This document shows positions 14,023-21,382 of a DNA stretch of 23,064 nt, one piece after another. The notes below the pieces were generated by a model. The model saw only the letters and a list, made by a program, of their open reading frames with translations, did no database searches and was not told the DNA's origin. Source of the DNA: an uncultured Phascolarctobacterium sp. (GTDB taxonomy: Bacteria; Bacillota; Negativicutes; Acidaminococcales; Acidaminococcaceae). Numbering within the stretch: the stretch's first letter is position 1; each line of letters begins with the position of its first letter. The DNA lies in contig CAAEPE010000014.1 of NCBI GenBank assembly GCA_900757795.1, positions 1 to 23,064 of the forward strand, read 5' to 3'. A program made the translations under genes and the position numbers.

Positions 14023-14057
14023 AAAAAAGGCTGACCGCCACAGCAGTCAGCCTTTTT
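14023..14057 (-). terminator. Terminator between the first TRAP operon and yaaA
   Basis: A perfect 12-bp stem (14046-14057 with 14024-14035; core GGCTGAC / GTCAGCC) with a 10-base loop and a TTTTTT tract on the minus strand. It lies 12 bases after the permease stop and immediately before the yaaA ribosome site. Confidence 0.88.
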
Positions 14058-14069
14058 ACATTAAGTAAA

Positions 14070-16022
14070 TTATAAATCAGAATTTTGTTTAATGGCACCT
14101 TTAATTTTGTTAGTCTTTTGCCAGAAGAAAGTCAAAACGATTAACGCAATACCAACGCCGTCGGTGATTGTTCCGGGGATAATCATGCATACACCGCCAA
14201 TCAAGAAAGCAATTCTTTGCGGCAGATTCAGCAGATTTTGACAAAAGCCAATCATAGCCATGGATACGCCCCACATACCTATAATAGCTGTAAGTGCGCT
14301 GTAAGTAATGGTCAGCGGAGTAGCGTTAATCATGAGCAGCTCCGGCGCCAGTACAAAAATATACGGAACGATAAATGCCGCAATCGCCAATTTCGCAGCA
14401 ATTACACCGCAACGCATAGGATTAGCGCCGGCAATACCAGCTCCAGCATACGCTGCCAAAGCAACAGGCGGAGTTACGTCAGCAACGATACCAAAATAGA
14501 AAGCAAACATATGCGCTGCCAAAACAGGCACATTCATTTGAATCAAAGCAGGAGCCGCAATAGTAGAAGTGATTACATAGTTTGCCGTAGTCGGCACGCC
14601 CATACCAAGAATCAAAGAAGTAATCATGGTAAAGAACATTGCCGGTAACAGCTTACCGCCTGCCAAATCCAACAACGCAGTAGCAACCTTCAAACCAACG
14701 CCGGTTTTTGTTACTACGCCGATAATAATACCGGCAGTAGCGCAGGCAATCAATACGCCAAGAACACCTTTAGAGCCGTCAATTAAACCTTGAATGATTT
14801 GTCTAAAACTAATACGCGTGGATTTACGCAGACAAGCGCAAACAATACTCAAAGCAATTGCAGCCAAAGCAGCTCTCATAGGAGTATACCCGCTTACCAG
14901 CAAATAAATAATTACAAGCAACGGAATTGCTAAATGACCTTTTTCCAAAAATAAATCTTTAAATTTAGGTAATTGGTCACGGGGAGTACCCTTTAGGCCA
15001 AATTTTTTAGCTTCATAATGAACTCCCAGCCATACGCCAATGTAATAAAGCATTGCCGGAATTACGGCAGCCTTAACAACATCAAAGTAAGGCACGCCAA
15101 CAAATTCTGCCATCAAAAAAGCAGCAGCACCCATAACAGGCGGCATCAGCTGACCGCCGGTAGAAGCAGCAGCTTCAACAGCACCGGCAAACGCGGGACG
15201 GTAGCCTAATTTTTTCATCATGGGAATAGTGAAAGAACCGGTGCCGGCAACGTTACCTACGGAAGAACCGGACACAGTGCCCATCAAGCCCGAGGACAAA
15301 ACGGCAACCTTAGCAGGGCCGCCTGCTGCCCAACCGGCAATGGCGTTGGCCAAATCAATAAAAAACTTGCCCAAGCCAGTTGCTTCCAAATAAGCACCGA
15401 ACAGAATGAACAAATAAATAAAGGTGGAAGATACGCCCATAGGAGTACCAAAAACACCTTCTGTGGTAAAGAAAAGATGGTCAAACATTTCTTCCAAGCC
15501 TACGCCACGGTGAGCCATAATACCGGGAACATAAGGTCCAAAGAAAGCATACAGCAAAAACACAAAGGCCACAATAATCATCGGCCAGCCCACAACGCGA
15601 CGGGCAGCTTCAAATACAAAAATTGTGCCAATAAGAGCAACTATGAAGTCCGTCTCAGTATTTAAACCGGCGCGCAATACCAGCTCGCTGTAATTTACCA
15701 CAATATACATCGCCGAGCAAGCGCTGACCAAAGCAAAAATTACATCGACAGGATGCATCTTAACTTTAGACCAGGATTTTCTGGTGGGATAAAGTAAAAA
15801 AATCAGTAAAAAGCCAAAGGCTAAATGTACGGCACGCTGCAAATGGGCATCTAAAATACCAAAGGTAGCTGTATAAAGCTGAAAAACAGCAAATAAGATA
15901 CAAATCGCATTAATAACATAGCCCCAAAAGCCGCTTAGTTCGCGCTTATTTGATTCTTTATCAAATTTTTGCAGTACCTCTTCTGCTGAAAGCTCTCTGA
16001 TTTTTTCTTCTTTTGCAGACAT
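14070..16022 (-). CDS. TRAP transporter fused small/large permease (TAXI type)
   Basis: A 650-residue polytopic membrane protein that fuses a DctQ-like 4-helix N-terminal part (about residues 30-150) to a DctM-like large permease. This is the arrangement typical of TAXI-type TRAP transporters. Conserved segments include TEGVFGTPMGVSSTFIYLFI, SGLMGTVSGSSVGNVAGTGS, AAASTGGQLMPPVMGAAAF and LGMGVPTTANYVI. It would import an organic acid or amino acid using an ion gradient, with the partner binding protein encoded upstream. The ATG at 16022 follows GGAG by about 10 bases. It is the last gene of the operon, 28 bases after DUF1850, and is a paralogue of the permease at 18910-20892. Confidence 0.93.
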   Translation of the reverse strand: MSAKEEKIRELSAEEVLQKFDKESNKRELSGFWGYVINAICILFAVFQLYTATFGILDAHLQRAVHLAFGFLLIFLLYPTRKSWSKVKMHPVDVIFALVSACSAMYIVVNYSELVLRAGLNTETDFIVALIGTIFVFEAARRVVGWPMIIVAFVFLLYAFFGPYVPGIMAHRGVGLEEMFDHLFFTTEGVFGTPMGVSSTFIYLFILFGAYLEATGLGKFFIDLANAIAGWAAGGPAKVAVLSSGLMGTVSGSSVGNVAGTGSFTIPMMKKLGYRPAFAGAVEAAASTGGQLMPPVMGAAAFLMAEFVGVPYFDVVKAAVIPAMLYYIGVWLGVHYEAKKFGLKGTPRDQLPKFKDLFLEKGHLAIPLLVIIYLLVSGYTPMRAALAAIALSIVCACLRKSTRISFRQIIQGLIDGSKGVLGVLIACATAGIIIGVVTKTGVGLKVATALLDLAGGKLLPAMFFTMITSLILGMGVPTTANYVITSTIAAPALIQMNVPVLAAHMFAFYFGIVADVTPPVALAAYAGAGIAGANPMRCGVIAAKLAIAAFIVPYIFVLAPELLMINATPLTITYSALTAIIGMWGVSMAMIGFCQNLLNLPQRIAFLIGGVCMIIPGTITDGVGIALIVLTFFWQKTNKIKGAIKQNSDL

Positions 16023-16050
16023 AGGGTATCAGCTCCTCTCATAAACTAAA

Positions 16051-16590
16051 TCACAAATAATTCTCCAGCAAATATTGATAGCGATATTGAACTTTTATTT
16101 TCACCGCTGTTCCCTGCCCATAAAGCTTAATCAAATCATAATCATCCTTATTATGGATAATATGCTGCATAGCCTGTTCAGAAATACGCAAGTCCAAATC
16201 TTTATAGGATCTGTTCATTTCCAAAATAAATTTTCCGTCATCCGTCCTCGTAAGCCTGCCTTCGCCGGGCGCATAAGGATAACCCCAGCCCAACGACTCA
16301 AAACGCGTGTGAGTCATAGTCATATCGCCAGCAGCATTGATGCGAAAATAATCATCCCATTTTGTTTTTTCTACCGAATGAGTTAAGCTAATACTCCATT
16401 CATCACCAACATGAGTAGCAAAAGAAAACGGTTCCTTATCTTCTTCAGGTATGACTGCTACTACTAAGCGCGTGCCATACCATGCTAACAAAAGAATTAT
16501 TACACTTACAAAAATTACTATATTCTTAACTGGGAAAAAAGACCGGGAGCCGGCAATAGCCGGTTTCCGGTCTTTGAAGTTCGGCTTCAT
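16051..16590 (-). CDS. DUF1850 membrane-anchored protein of the TRAP-TAXI operon
   Basis: A 179-residue protein with one N-terminal membrane segment (about residues 22-46, VKNIVIFVSVIILLLAWYG) and an extracytoplasmic DUF1850 domain (SISLTHSVEKTKWDDYFRIN, ESLGWGYPYAPGEG). DUF1850 genes regularly accompany TAXI TRAP permeases; their function is not known. Start is an ATG at 16590, 9 bases after the TAXI stop, with no good ribosome site, suggesting coupled translation. The first 20 or so residues (MKPNFKDRKPAIAGSRSFF) are encoded by a strong terminator hairpin. The paralogue at 20879-21379 lacks this extension, so the extension is probably a by-product of the regulatory hairpin. Confidence 0.85.
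   Translation of the reverse strand: MKPNFKDRKPAIAGSRSFFPVKNIVIFVSVIILLLAWYGTRLVVAVIPEEDKEPFSFATHVGDEWSISLTHSVEKTKWDDYFRINAAGDMTMTHTRFESLGWGYPYAPGEGRLTRTDDGKFILEMNRSYKDLDLRISEQAMQHIIHNKDDYDLIKLYGQGTAVKIKVQYRYQYLLENYL
16535..16575 (-). terminator. Intrinsic terminator inside the DUF1850 coding start
   Basis: On the minus strand a 9-bp outer stem (16575-16567 with 16546-16538, AAAGACCGG / CCGGTCTTT) and a 5-bp inner stem (16563-16559 with 16554-16550, CCGGC / GCCGG) enclose an AATA-type loop. A TTTTTT tract follows. It begins about 25 bases after the TAXI stop codon, inside codons of the next gene. It likely keeps the binding protein more abundant than the permease. Confidence 0.85.
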
Positions 16591-16599
16591 GGAAAAATC

Positions 16600-17568
16600 T
16601 TATTTCTCGTTAAAGAATTTTTCTGCGCCCGGGTTCAGTTTAATGGACATACCGTCTTTACCGGTTGCTTTGGTAATAGCGTTTGCTGCGGAGTGAGCGG
16701 CTTTCATGCGATCCAGATTGCCATAGAGAACTTTGGCAACTTCGTAAGCGGTGTCGGCATCCATTTTATCGGTAACTGCTAACATACATTTAACTGCAAC
16801 AGCCGGAACGTCAGCTTCTTGTTTAGCATAGGTGCCTTTTTTGATGGTCAGCTTGGTGTAGAACGGATATTGTTTAATCAGTTCGTCAGCTTTAGCTTCG
16901 TCAACAGGAACCAAAACAACTTCGTTTTGAGTGGAAATATCTTGGATTGCTGCGGTCGGATGGCCGGCAGTTACAAAGGCAGCGTCAACATTGCCGTCTT
17001 TCAATGCGCTTGCAGCTTCACCGAAGGACAGATATTGAACTTTAATGTCATCATATTTAATGCCATAAGCTTCCATAATTTGACGAGCGTTAGCTTCAGT
17101 ACCGGAGCCGGCAGCGCCAACAGCAATACGTTTGCCTTTGAAATCAGCAACGGATTTGATACCGGATTTTTTCAAAGTTACGATTTGTACGGTTTCGGGA
17201 TACAGAGTAGCCAAACCTTGCAGATTAGCAACCTTTTTGTCTTTGAACATTTCGGTACCGTTAACAGCATAGTAAGCAATATCGTTTTGGATAAAAGCAA
17301 TTTCTACTTTGCCTTGTTTCAGCAGGTTAACGTTAGCAACGGAAGCACCGGTAGATTGTGCAGAAGCGTTAGCACCTTTAATATTTTTATTCAAAATATC
17401 AGCCAAAGCACCGCCCAACGGGAAATAGGTACCGGAAGTACCGCCGGTAGCAATGTTAATAAATTTTTGCGCAGCCGGTTTTTTCTCTTCTTTTTTATCT
17501 CCGCCACAACCAGCGATCATGGTAGCCATAACCATCATTCCCAATAAAAATGCCAAAATTTTTTTCAT
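16600..17568 (-). CDS. TAXI-family TRAP transporter solute-binding lipoprotein
   Basis: A 322-residue extracytoplasmic binding protein of the TAXI (TRAP-associated extracytoplasmic immunogenic) family. It captures the substrate for the fused permease encoded two genes downstream. An N-terminal signal peptide ends in a lipobox I18-A19-G20-C21, so it is a lipoprotein, followed by a charged linker (GGDKKEEKKPAAQ). The TAXI signature NIATGGTSGTYFPLGGALAD is at about residues 38-57; KGKRIAVGAAGSGTEANAR is the second lobe motif. The ligand is unknown; some TAXI systems take up glutamate or C4/C5 acids. The ATG at 17568 follows GGAGGGG by 8 bases. First gene of its operon. Confidence 0.94.
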   Translation of the reverse strand: MKKILAFLLGMMVMATMIAGCGGDKKEEKKPAAQKFINIATGGTSGTYFPLGGALADILNKNIKGANASAQSTGASVANVNLLKQGKVEIAFIQNDIAYYAVNGTEMFKDKKVANLQGLATLYPETVQIVTLKKSGIKSVADFKGKRIAVGAAGSGTEANARQIMEAYGIKYDDIKVQYLSFGEAASALKDGNVDAAFVTAGHPTAAIQDISTQNEVVLVPVDEAKADELIKQYPFYTKLTIKKGTYAKQEADVPAVAVKCMLAVTDKMDADTAYEVAKVLYGNLDRMKAAHSAANAITKATGKDGMSIKLNPGAEKFFNEK

Positions 17569-17760
17569 ATCGGTTTCCCCTCCTTATTTTCGAATATGTG
17601 CTTCAAAGTCACAGCAACATATTTTTATTGTTTAATTCGTTAAATTTTTGCAAAATCCTGCTTAATTTCAAAAAAAATTAAGTGTATACAAAATACTTAA
17701 AGAATAAACATACGCCATCTTCCATTATATACCAGTTTTTAAGAAAATAAATGCGCAAAT

Positions 17761-17778
17761 TCTGCATAATTTTGCAGA
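17761..17778. promoter_or_regulatory. Palindromic element upstream of the EF-hand-like gene
   Basis: TCTGCA TAATTT TGCAGA, perfect 6-bp arms around a 6-base spacer. It lies 25 bases upstream of the -35 box of the rightward promoter. It is positioned like an activator site, but the protein is unknown. Confidence 0.4.
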
Positions 17779-17802
17779 TAATATAGTTGATAAAGATTAA
17801 TT

Positions 17803-17831
17803 TTGCCTAATTGCGTAATTTATGTTACAAT
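17803..17831 (+). promoter_or_regulatory. Promoter of the EF-hand-like gene
   Basis: TTGCCT (17803-17808), 17-base spacer, TACAAT (17826-17831). The leader of about 90 bases contains a small AGGC/GCCT hairpin followed by T-rich sequence just before the ribosome site. Confidence 0.75.
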
Positions 17832-17928
17832 ACTAGTATTATAATTATTGCCTGTAATAAGGTGAAATCTTTCTCACAAGCAAAAATAAAAAGGCTTTGC
17901 GCCTAGATTTTTAAGGAGTGAATAATCC

Positions 17929-18288
17929 ATGAGTTCCGGAGCTTATCAACTGCGCTTAGTACGCACACTTTATCAAAATGTTTACGGCTGCATGCTGTAC
18001 AACGAAAACAACCAGCCTATCGGTCAATTAGAAATTGTTCCCAATATTCCTTTAGATCGCAGCCAGGTGCCTGAGGACGCACCTGTAGTTTCCGCATATC
18101 TGCTGGTTATTGTTAAAGACGCCGATATTAACAAAGATAACCTTATTGATTTTGAAGAACGCGCTTCCTACGCGCTGCTGAAACGTTTTTCCACCGAAGA
18201 AATTGCTTTCCAGCATTGCCAGTTCTACTATCCATCCCCTGCGTTTATTTTTGAACAGCCGGACGCAACCAGCGCACCCGTAATGTAA
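17929..18288 (+). CDS. Small orphan protein with an EF-hand-like loop
   Basis: A 119-residue protein of no recognised family. It has no signal peptide or membrane segment and is probably cytoplasmic. The central stretch AYLLVIVKDADINKDNLIDF holds an EF-hand-like calcium loop at residues 66-77 (DINKDNLIDFEE). Asp1, Asn3, Asp5, Ile8, Asp9 and Glu12 are all at canonical positions, and a helical segment follows (RASYALLKRFSTEE). The N-terminal half looks beta-rich (YQLRLVRTLYQNVYGCMLYN). A GGAG site and a good promoter support expression as a single gene ending at a 16-bp terminator. The EF-hand match could be coincidental, since only one loop is present. It is flanked by the two TAXI-TRAP operons, though no functional link is shown. 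Confidence 0.8.
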   Translation: MSSGAYQLRLVRTLYQNVYGCMLYNENNQPIGQLEIVPNIPLDRSQVPEDAPVVSAYLLVIVKDADINKDNLIDFEERASYALLKRFSTEEIAFQHCQFYYPSPAFIFEQPDATSAPVM

Positions 18289-18300
18289 AATTTTTACAAA

Positions 18301-18340
18301 AAAAATCCGAGATTTGCGTAAAAACAAATCTCGGATTTTT
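18301..18340. terminator. Bidirectional terminator
   Basis: A perfect 16-bp stem (18301-18316 with 18325-18340; core ATCCGAGATTTG) with an 8-base loop, A-rich on the left and T-rich on the right. It sits between the convergent EF-hand-like gene and yccF and can serve both. Confidence 0.93.
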
Positions 18341-18353
18341 CTTTTTAAGGAAA

Positions 18354-18722
18354 TTAATTTGCGGCAACTACGCTGGCGCCAAAGGGAAAAATCGCCAGCT
18401 TAGCCAACTTAAAATGCTGCAAGCCAAAAGGGATGCCAATAATCGTACAGCATAAAATCAAGCCAAAGGTTACATGTGCCACGGCCAGCTCAAAGCCGCC
18501 GAAAATCAGCCAAAAAATATTTAACAGCAAAGAGCCTGCTCCGCCGCCATACTCAATTTTCTTTCCAAAAGGAAAAAAGCTAAGCGTACCAAATTTAAAG
18601 CACTGCAAACCAATGGGTATGCCAATAATCGTGATGCACCACAATAAACCTACCAGATACCAACCCAAACCGGCAAAAATGCCGCCGAACAAAAACCAAA
18701 TTATATTACCTAAAATGCTCAT
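18354..18722 (-). CDS. yccF: YccF-family inner membrane protein
   Basis: A 122-residue small membrane protein of the YccF (DUF307) family. It is built of two similar halves. Each has a hydrophobic pair and the motif ITIIGIPIGLQCFK or CTIIGIPFGLQHFK, followed by FFPFG or IFPFG. Four membrane segments are expected. The molecular function is unknown. The ATG at 18722 follows AAGGGATG at a slightly long spacing. It is monocistronic, with its own promoter and the shared terminator. The internal duplication shows plainly in the sequence. Confidence 0.92.
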   Translation of the reverse strand: MSILGNIIWFLFGGIFAGLGWYLVGLLWCITIIGIPIGLQCFKFGTLSFFPFGKKIEYGGGAGSLLLNIFWLIFGGFELAVAHVTFGLILCCTIIGIPFGLQHFKLAKLAIFPFGASVVAAN

Positions 18723-18746
18723 GCCATCACATCCCTTCTATATAAT

Positions 18747-18775
18747 ATTATAGCAAAATATTTTCTAAATGCCTA
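18747..18775 (-). promoter_or_regulatory. Promoter of yccF
   Basis: TAGGCA (18775-18770), 17-base spacer, perfect TATAAT (18752-18747) on the minus strand, about 25 bases before the start codon. Confidence 0.6.
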
Positions 18776-18854
18776 TGAAGAAGAAAAGAAAGATTGGTGA
18801 AATATCTTAGACGCTTTTTGCGCCGCATCGTAAAATTTTTATATTTTAATATTG

Positions 18855-18887
18855 CAAAAAACTGCCAGCAGCAAAAACTACTGGCAG
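18855..18887 (-). terminator. Terminator of the second TAXI-TRAP operon
   Basis: Stem CTGCCAG / CTGGCAG (18881-18887 with 18862-18868), 12-base loop, then a run of seven Ts on the minus strand. It lies 22 bases after the permease stop. Confidence 0.85.
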
Positions 18888-18909
18888 CAAAATCTTAATT
18901 TTTAAGGAG

Positions 18910-20892
18910 CTATGCCGCTTTCAGAGCATGCTCTTTTTTCTTTTGTACTAAGTACAAAATCACGCAGGCAGCAATGCCGATACCGTCGGTAACAATGCCG
19001 GGATTCATCAAGCCTAAGGCGCCAACGAGAATAACAACGCGCATCCACACGGCGACCCTAGCCAAAAAATAACCTTCAACTGCAACTGCCAGCAAAAATA
19101 CGCCGATGCAGGCAGTAATAGCAGTCCATGTACCCTCCATAAAGGTGGTGTTGATAAGCATCAGCTGGGGCGAGAAAACAAACATAAAAGGAACGATAAA
19201 GCCTGCAATCGCCAGCTTTACAGATGCCACGCCTGTTTTCATGGGATCGCCGCCGGAAAGTCCGGCTGCCGCAAAGGAAGCCAACGCTACAGGCGGTGTT
19301 AGATTAGCAAACATAGCGTAATAGAAGGAAAACATATGCGCTGCCGCAGGAGCGATACCCAGCTTAGACAAGGCCGGAGCCGCAATAGCCGCAGTAATAA
19401 TATATGCGGGAATGGAAGGCAGACCCATACCCAAAATCATACAGGTAATCATGGTAAATACCAGCGTGAACAAAATGCTGGTGCCGCCTAGAGCAATGAT
19501 AGTGTTAGCCATGGTCAAGCCAAAACCGGTTTTAGAGCAAACGCCGATAATAATACCAACGCAAGCGCAGGCAATTGCCACAGATACAGTTTGCTTGGCA
19601 CCGTTGGCCAACGCATCAATCATATCTTTAACACTCATGCGCGTATCTTTTTTCAGCTGTGCTACCACAATGGTTACTACAATAGTGAGCACTGCGGAAT
19701 AAACTACAGTAGTGCCGGAAAAAAACAGCATGTACAAAAGGAAAAATACCGGCAGCAGCAAATGTCCGCGAGCATTTAAAACTGTTTTCAATACCGGCAG
19801 CTGTTCCTTAGGCAGACCAACTAAACCATCTTTAGAGGCACGCAGCTGTACTTGAATAATAATACCCAAATAATACAGCAGTGCAGGAATCGCCGCCCAA
19901 ACAATAATGCTGGAATATTTTACGCCTAGCATTTCCGCCATAATAAAAGCCGCAGCACCCATAATAGGCGGCAAAAGCTGACCGCCGACAGACGCGGCAG
20001 ATTCTACAGCGCCGGCAAATTCTTTAGAGTAGCCGGTTTTTTTCATCAAAGGAATGGTAAAAGCGCCGGTAGTCACAACGTTGGCAACAGCAGAGCCATT
20101 AATAGAACCTAAAAAGCCGGAGGCAATAACGGAAACCTTCGCCGGCCCGCCCTTAGTATGACCTGCCAAAGACAGAGCCAAATCATTAAACAGCTGACCC
20201 ATGCCGGATTTACTCATTACAGCGCCAAAAAGGATAAACAAAAAGATATAGCTGGCAGCAACGTTTACCGACGTACCATAAATACCTTCGGTGTTAGCAA
20301 AAAAATGGTTGGATAAGCTAGTCCAGTCATAACCGCGGTGCATAAACATACCTGGCATAGAACGACCAAAAAGGCCGTAAGCAATGAATACCAAGCTCAA
20401 TAAAGACAGCACATTGCCGCTGACACGGCGAGATGCCTCCAATACTAAAGCTACAAGCAAGGTTGCCATTGCCATATCCATAGTATTGGCATTACCGGCT
20501 CTTTCGACAAAGCCCTGATAATCAGTAGAAATATAGATTGGTGCAGCCAAAGAAGCTGCCACTAAAATCCAATCAATAATGGAAGGCGTTGTAAAACTGG
20601 AATTTTTCGTCATAGGGTACATAAGGAAAGTCAGTACCAACATCATGGAAACGTGAATCGAACGATGAATTAAAGTCAAAGGCGGACCAAAGGTCGCCGT
20701 ATATAAATGATAGCAGGACACAAGGATGCACAATACAAAGAACAATTTTTTCATAAATCCGGAAAATGTTCTCGTAGTAGCTTCCTTATCTAATTTTTTG
20801 ATAATTTCCTCTGACTTACTTTGCATTTCTGCACTGGCTTCGGTAAAGCTGGCTGCCTGTTCTTCAACAGCCTTATTTTTAATATCTGTCAT
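18910..20892 (-). CDS. TRAP transporter fused permease, second TAXI system
   Basis: A 660-residue DctQM-type fused permease, paralogous to the one at 14070-16022. Matching segments include FFANTEGIYGTSVNVAASYI, SGFLGSINGSAVANVVTTGA, SAASVGGQLLPPIMGAAAF and LGMGLPSIPAYII. The N-terminus carries a longer hydrophilic, Glu-rich region before the first membrane helix. The ATG at 20892 is chosen because AAGGAGGGG lies 8 bases upstream; an ATG 7 codons earlier overlaps that site. The start lies inside the last codons of the DUF1850 gene (14-base overlap), so translation is probably coupled. It ends at a good terminator. Substrate is unknown and may differ from that of the first system. Confidence 0.93.
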   Translation of the reverse strand: MTDIKNKAVEEQAASFTEASAEMQSKSEEIIKKLDKEATTRTFSGFMKKLFFVLCILVSCYHLYTATFGPPLTLIHRSIHVSMMLVLTFLMYPMTKNSSFTTPSIIDWILVAASLAAPIYISTDYQGFVERAGNANTMDMAMATLLVALVLEASRRVSGNVLSLLSLVFIAYGLFGRSMPGMFMHRGYDWTSLSNHFFANTEGIYGTSVNVAASYIFLFILFGAVMSKSGMGQLFNDLALSLAGHTKGGPAKVSVIASGFLGSINGSAVANVVTTGAFTIPLMKKTGYSKEFAGAVESAASVGGQLLPPIMGAAAFIMAEMLGVKYSSIIVWAAIPALLYYLGIIIQVQLRASKDGLVGLPKEQLPVLKTVLNARGHLLLPVFFLLYMLFFSGTTVVYSAVLTIVVTIVVAQLKKDTRMSVKDMIDALANGAKQTVSVAIACACVGIIIGVCSKTGFGLTMANTIIALGGTSILFTLVFTMITCMILGMGLPSIPAYIITAAIAAPALSKLGIAPAAAHMFSFYYAMFANLTPPVALASFAAAGLSGGDPMKTGVASVKLAIAGFIVPFMFVFSPQLMLINTTFMEGTWTAITACIGVFLLAVAVEGYFLARVAVWMRVVILVGALGLMNPGIVTDGIGIAACVILYLVQKKKEHALKAA

Positions 20893-21379
20893 CAAAAAGT
20901 CCCCTCCTTTCAATCACTAAAACCAATCTAGTATGCTCCGGTAAAATTCTGCCACTAGTAACCAATACATCATTTACTTTGATATCCCTTGTAGCATAAT
21001 GGGAATTTATCCAAACAAATCTTGGAAAAATTTGTCCTATTTCTTCCATATAAATGCGCCCGTTTTTAATTTCGGTACGCTTCCCCTTGTTTTCCGGTAT
21101 GCCCGCGCCAAAAGCGGGAAAAGAAATAGTATCAAGCTCCAAGGTATTATCTGCATTAATATGATAATATTCATGCCAGGAAATATGTTCCCAAGAATGA
21201 ATCCAGCCAAAAAATAATTTATCACCTGTTTTCACAGGATAGCGCACATACTCTTTTTGGGTCTGATAATCATAGATACGCAGGATTTTTTTCTCTGAAT
21301 ATAGATACTGCCAGCCAAAAAGGCCGGCAGCAACTATGCTTAACAATAGGATAAACGAAAGTAAAGTCTTTTTAGACAT
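20879..21379 (-). CDS. DUF1850 membrane-anchored protein, second TAXI system
   Basis: A 166-residue protein. A short basic N-terminus and one membrane segment (about residues 6-27, LLSFILLLSIVAAGLFGWQY) precede a DUF1850 domain (GWIHSWEHISWHEYYHIN, FPAFGAGIPENKGKRTEI). The start at 21379 is 3 bases after the TAXI stop, and the end overlaps the permease start by 14 bases, so the three genes form a tightly packed operon. Compared with the paralogue at 16051-16590 it has no hairpin-encoded N-terminal extension. Function is unknown beyond its constant association with TAXI TRAP genes. Confidence 0.86.
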   Translation of the reverse strand: MSKKTLLSFILLLSIVAAGLFGWQYLYSEKKILRIYDYQTQKEYVRYPVKTGDKLFFGWIHSWEHISWHEYYHINADNTLELDTISFPAFGAGIPENKGKRTEIKNGRIYMEEIGQIFPRFVWINSHYATRDIKVNDVLVTSGRILPEHTRLVLVIERRGLFDDRY

Positions 21380-21382
21380 GAA

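Larger units (their letters stand above)
17569..17928. other. Divergent 360-base intergenic region
   Basis: An AT-rich gap between the TAXI gene (leftward) and the EF-hand-like gene (rightward). It holds a good rightward promoter (17803-17831) and a perfect dyad TCTGCA-6-TGCAGA (17761-17778). On the minus strand there is a TATAAT box near 17724-17729 without a convincing -35. A GTATAC element near 17684 could be an alternative -10. No gene or RNA was recognised. Confidence 0.6.

Noticed and set aside
16819..17547. A 242-codon plus-strand open frame
   Set aside because: Antisense to the TAXI lipoprotein gene, with Phe/Asn/Ser-rich composition typical of a reverse-strand shadow.
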